From: CAYTOJ01 sp964439415
Lineage (GTDB): Bacteria; Pseudomonadota; Alphaproteobacteria; Rickettsiales; CAZAGG01
Direction of reading: 5' to 3'
Assembly (NCBI GenBank): GCA_964439415.1
Contig: CAYTOJ010000102.1
Span: 1 to 7,109 of the forward strand
Length of the DNA stretch: 7,109 nucleotides
Positions 6,600 through 7,109 of the stretch are shown here, piece after piece. A program made the position numbers and the translations under genes. Under the pieces are notes generated by a model. The model saw nothing but the letters and a program-made list of their open reading frames with translations. It searched no databases and was not told where the DNA came from. How positions within the stretch are numbered: position 1 is the stretch's first letter; every line of letters begins with the position of its first letter.

Positions 6600-6952
6600 C
6601 TACACCGCCTGGAAAGCAGATGCACCCTGCGCTAGCTTTGGTGTATCTAATGGCATATGCTGCCCTGTTTTCTCATCTTCTATCAGGCTGGAAGTTGGCT
6701 TAGCGCAGTGCTTCGGATTTTCCGCGCAATAAGCGTTATATGCATCCTGTACATTTTGTGGCAATTGCGGCAATGTACCTTCTATGTTTTCTCTATAGAA
6801 TGTTTCCAGTTCTGTGTCACCAGCAACAAATTCCGAAATTTTGTCTTGCACCAAATTTATCTGCTTCAATGTAGGAACACCTGTGATTATGTAGTGTATT
6901 TTATTATTACGTTCCAAAGAGGTACTTAGTCCAGGCTCAGTAGCCTTTTCCC
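6600..6952 (-). pseudogene. 3' remnant of an unknown gene, apparently cut by the IS
   Basis: An open frame ends in TAG at 6602-6600 and reads back without a stop through the proposed IS end (6953), stopping only at 6993-6995. There is no in-frame ATG or GTG near the 5' end. The only near-start is a TTG at 6917-6915, with no Shine-Dalgarno sequence before it. About 117 codons remain. The product is hydrophilic, with LKQINLVQDKISEF, a Cys pair in YCAENPKHCAKP and a low-complexity end GASAFQAV. I recognise no family. The simplest reading is that the IS removed the start of a gene whose 5' part lies beyond the right edge of the window. Alternatively it is a 105-aa protein starting at TTG, or a spurious frame. 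It is convergent with leuB, 16 nt away. Confidence 0.5.
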
Positions 6953-7109
6953 CAGGGCTGAGGCATAAATTACTAACAGGAATTTTATTAATTTAACGAT
7001 CATTTAATGATTTTCATGAAGTTCGTAATAAACAGGAGTTTATTATGAAAATCGGTATATTGAGTCACTTTTCTTCATTACCTGATCCTCGCATATCTGG
7101 CATGACGAC
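6953..7109 (+). mobile_element. Left end of an insertion sequence, probably ISAs1 family (continues past window)
   Basis: A transposase start typical of the ISAs1 family begins at 7045, and about 90 nt upstream the sequence CAGGGCTGAGGCATAAATT (6953-6971) resembles the terminal inverted repeat of that family, which as I recall begins CAGGG. The boundary at 6953 is therefore a proposal. The right inverted repeat and the target duplication lie outside. An internal 13-nt palindrome ATCATT-T-AATGAT (6999-7011) lies between the end and the gene and could bind the transposase or influence its expression. Confidence 0.65.
7045..7109 (+). CDS. ISAs1-family transposase, N-terminal fragment (cut by window edge)
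   Basis: Only the first 21 codons are visible: MKIGILSHFSSLPDPRISGM followed by T. The motif HFSSLPDPR matches the N-terminal segment (DDE_Tnp_1-associated domain) of ISAs1-family DDE transposases, which commonly begin with a phenylalanine or leucine helix then PDPR. The start is well supported by AGGAG (7034-7038) with 6 nt spacing. Whether the transposase is intact cannot be seen. Confidence 0.75.
   Translation, partial: MKIGILSHFSSLPDPRISGMT

Noticed and set aside
6657..6929. 90-codon plus-strand frame with hydrophobic stretches, opposite the truncated gene
   Set aside because: It has Cys/Phe-rich low-quality composition and no clear ribosome site. The minus-strand frame has more protein-like composition, though the evidence for either strand is modest.

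Overview
The window looks like chromosomal DNA of an alphaproteobacterium of moderate, slightly AT-leaning base composition. I infer this from a ubiE-ubiB pair, a ribosomal protein S16 with a long Ala/Lys/Glu tail, an rpsP-rimM pair and a full leuB. UbiE and UbiB imply ubiquinone-based respiration, and an intact LeuB implies leucine synthesis, which argues against a strongly reduced obligate endosymbiont. I cannot name the genus.

Layout from left to right. Positions 1-323 hold no convincing gene but contain a GC-rich nested palindromic element (about 64-194) and a weaker hairpin (260-298). ubiB and ubiE follow on the minus strand as a tight pair, 4 nt apart. A roughly 120-bp divergent intergenic region separates them from rpsP and rimM on the plus strand. 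rimM converges on a 290-aa minus-strand protein of unknown function that looks like a beta-solenoid; a perfect 8-bp hairpin covers both stop codons. Divergent from that protein is a plus-strand pair: a membrane-anchored Bem46-type alpha/beta hydrolase that overlaps leuB by 8 nt. leuB converges on a minus-strand reading frame that appears to have lost its 5' end. The right edge (6953-7109) is the left end of an insertion sequence, probably ISAs1 family, including the first 21 codons of its transposase.

How the genes work together: ubiE and ubiB serve ubiquinone biosynthesis, rpsP and rimM serve 30S subunit assembly, and leuB performs the third step specific to leucine synthesis. In many proteobacteria rpsP-rimM is followed by trmD-rplS, and in alphaproteobacteria leu genes are often nearby. 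Here trmD and rplS are absent and the orphan protein plus hydrolase stand between rimM and leuB, which suggests rearrangement. The accessory material (palindromic element, orphan beta-solenoid protein, IS-disrupted gene) is the most unusual content. No CRISPR array, tRNA, rRNA or riboswitch was seen, and I found no clear new multi-gene system.
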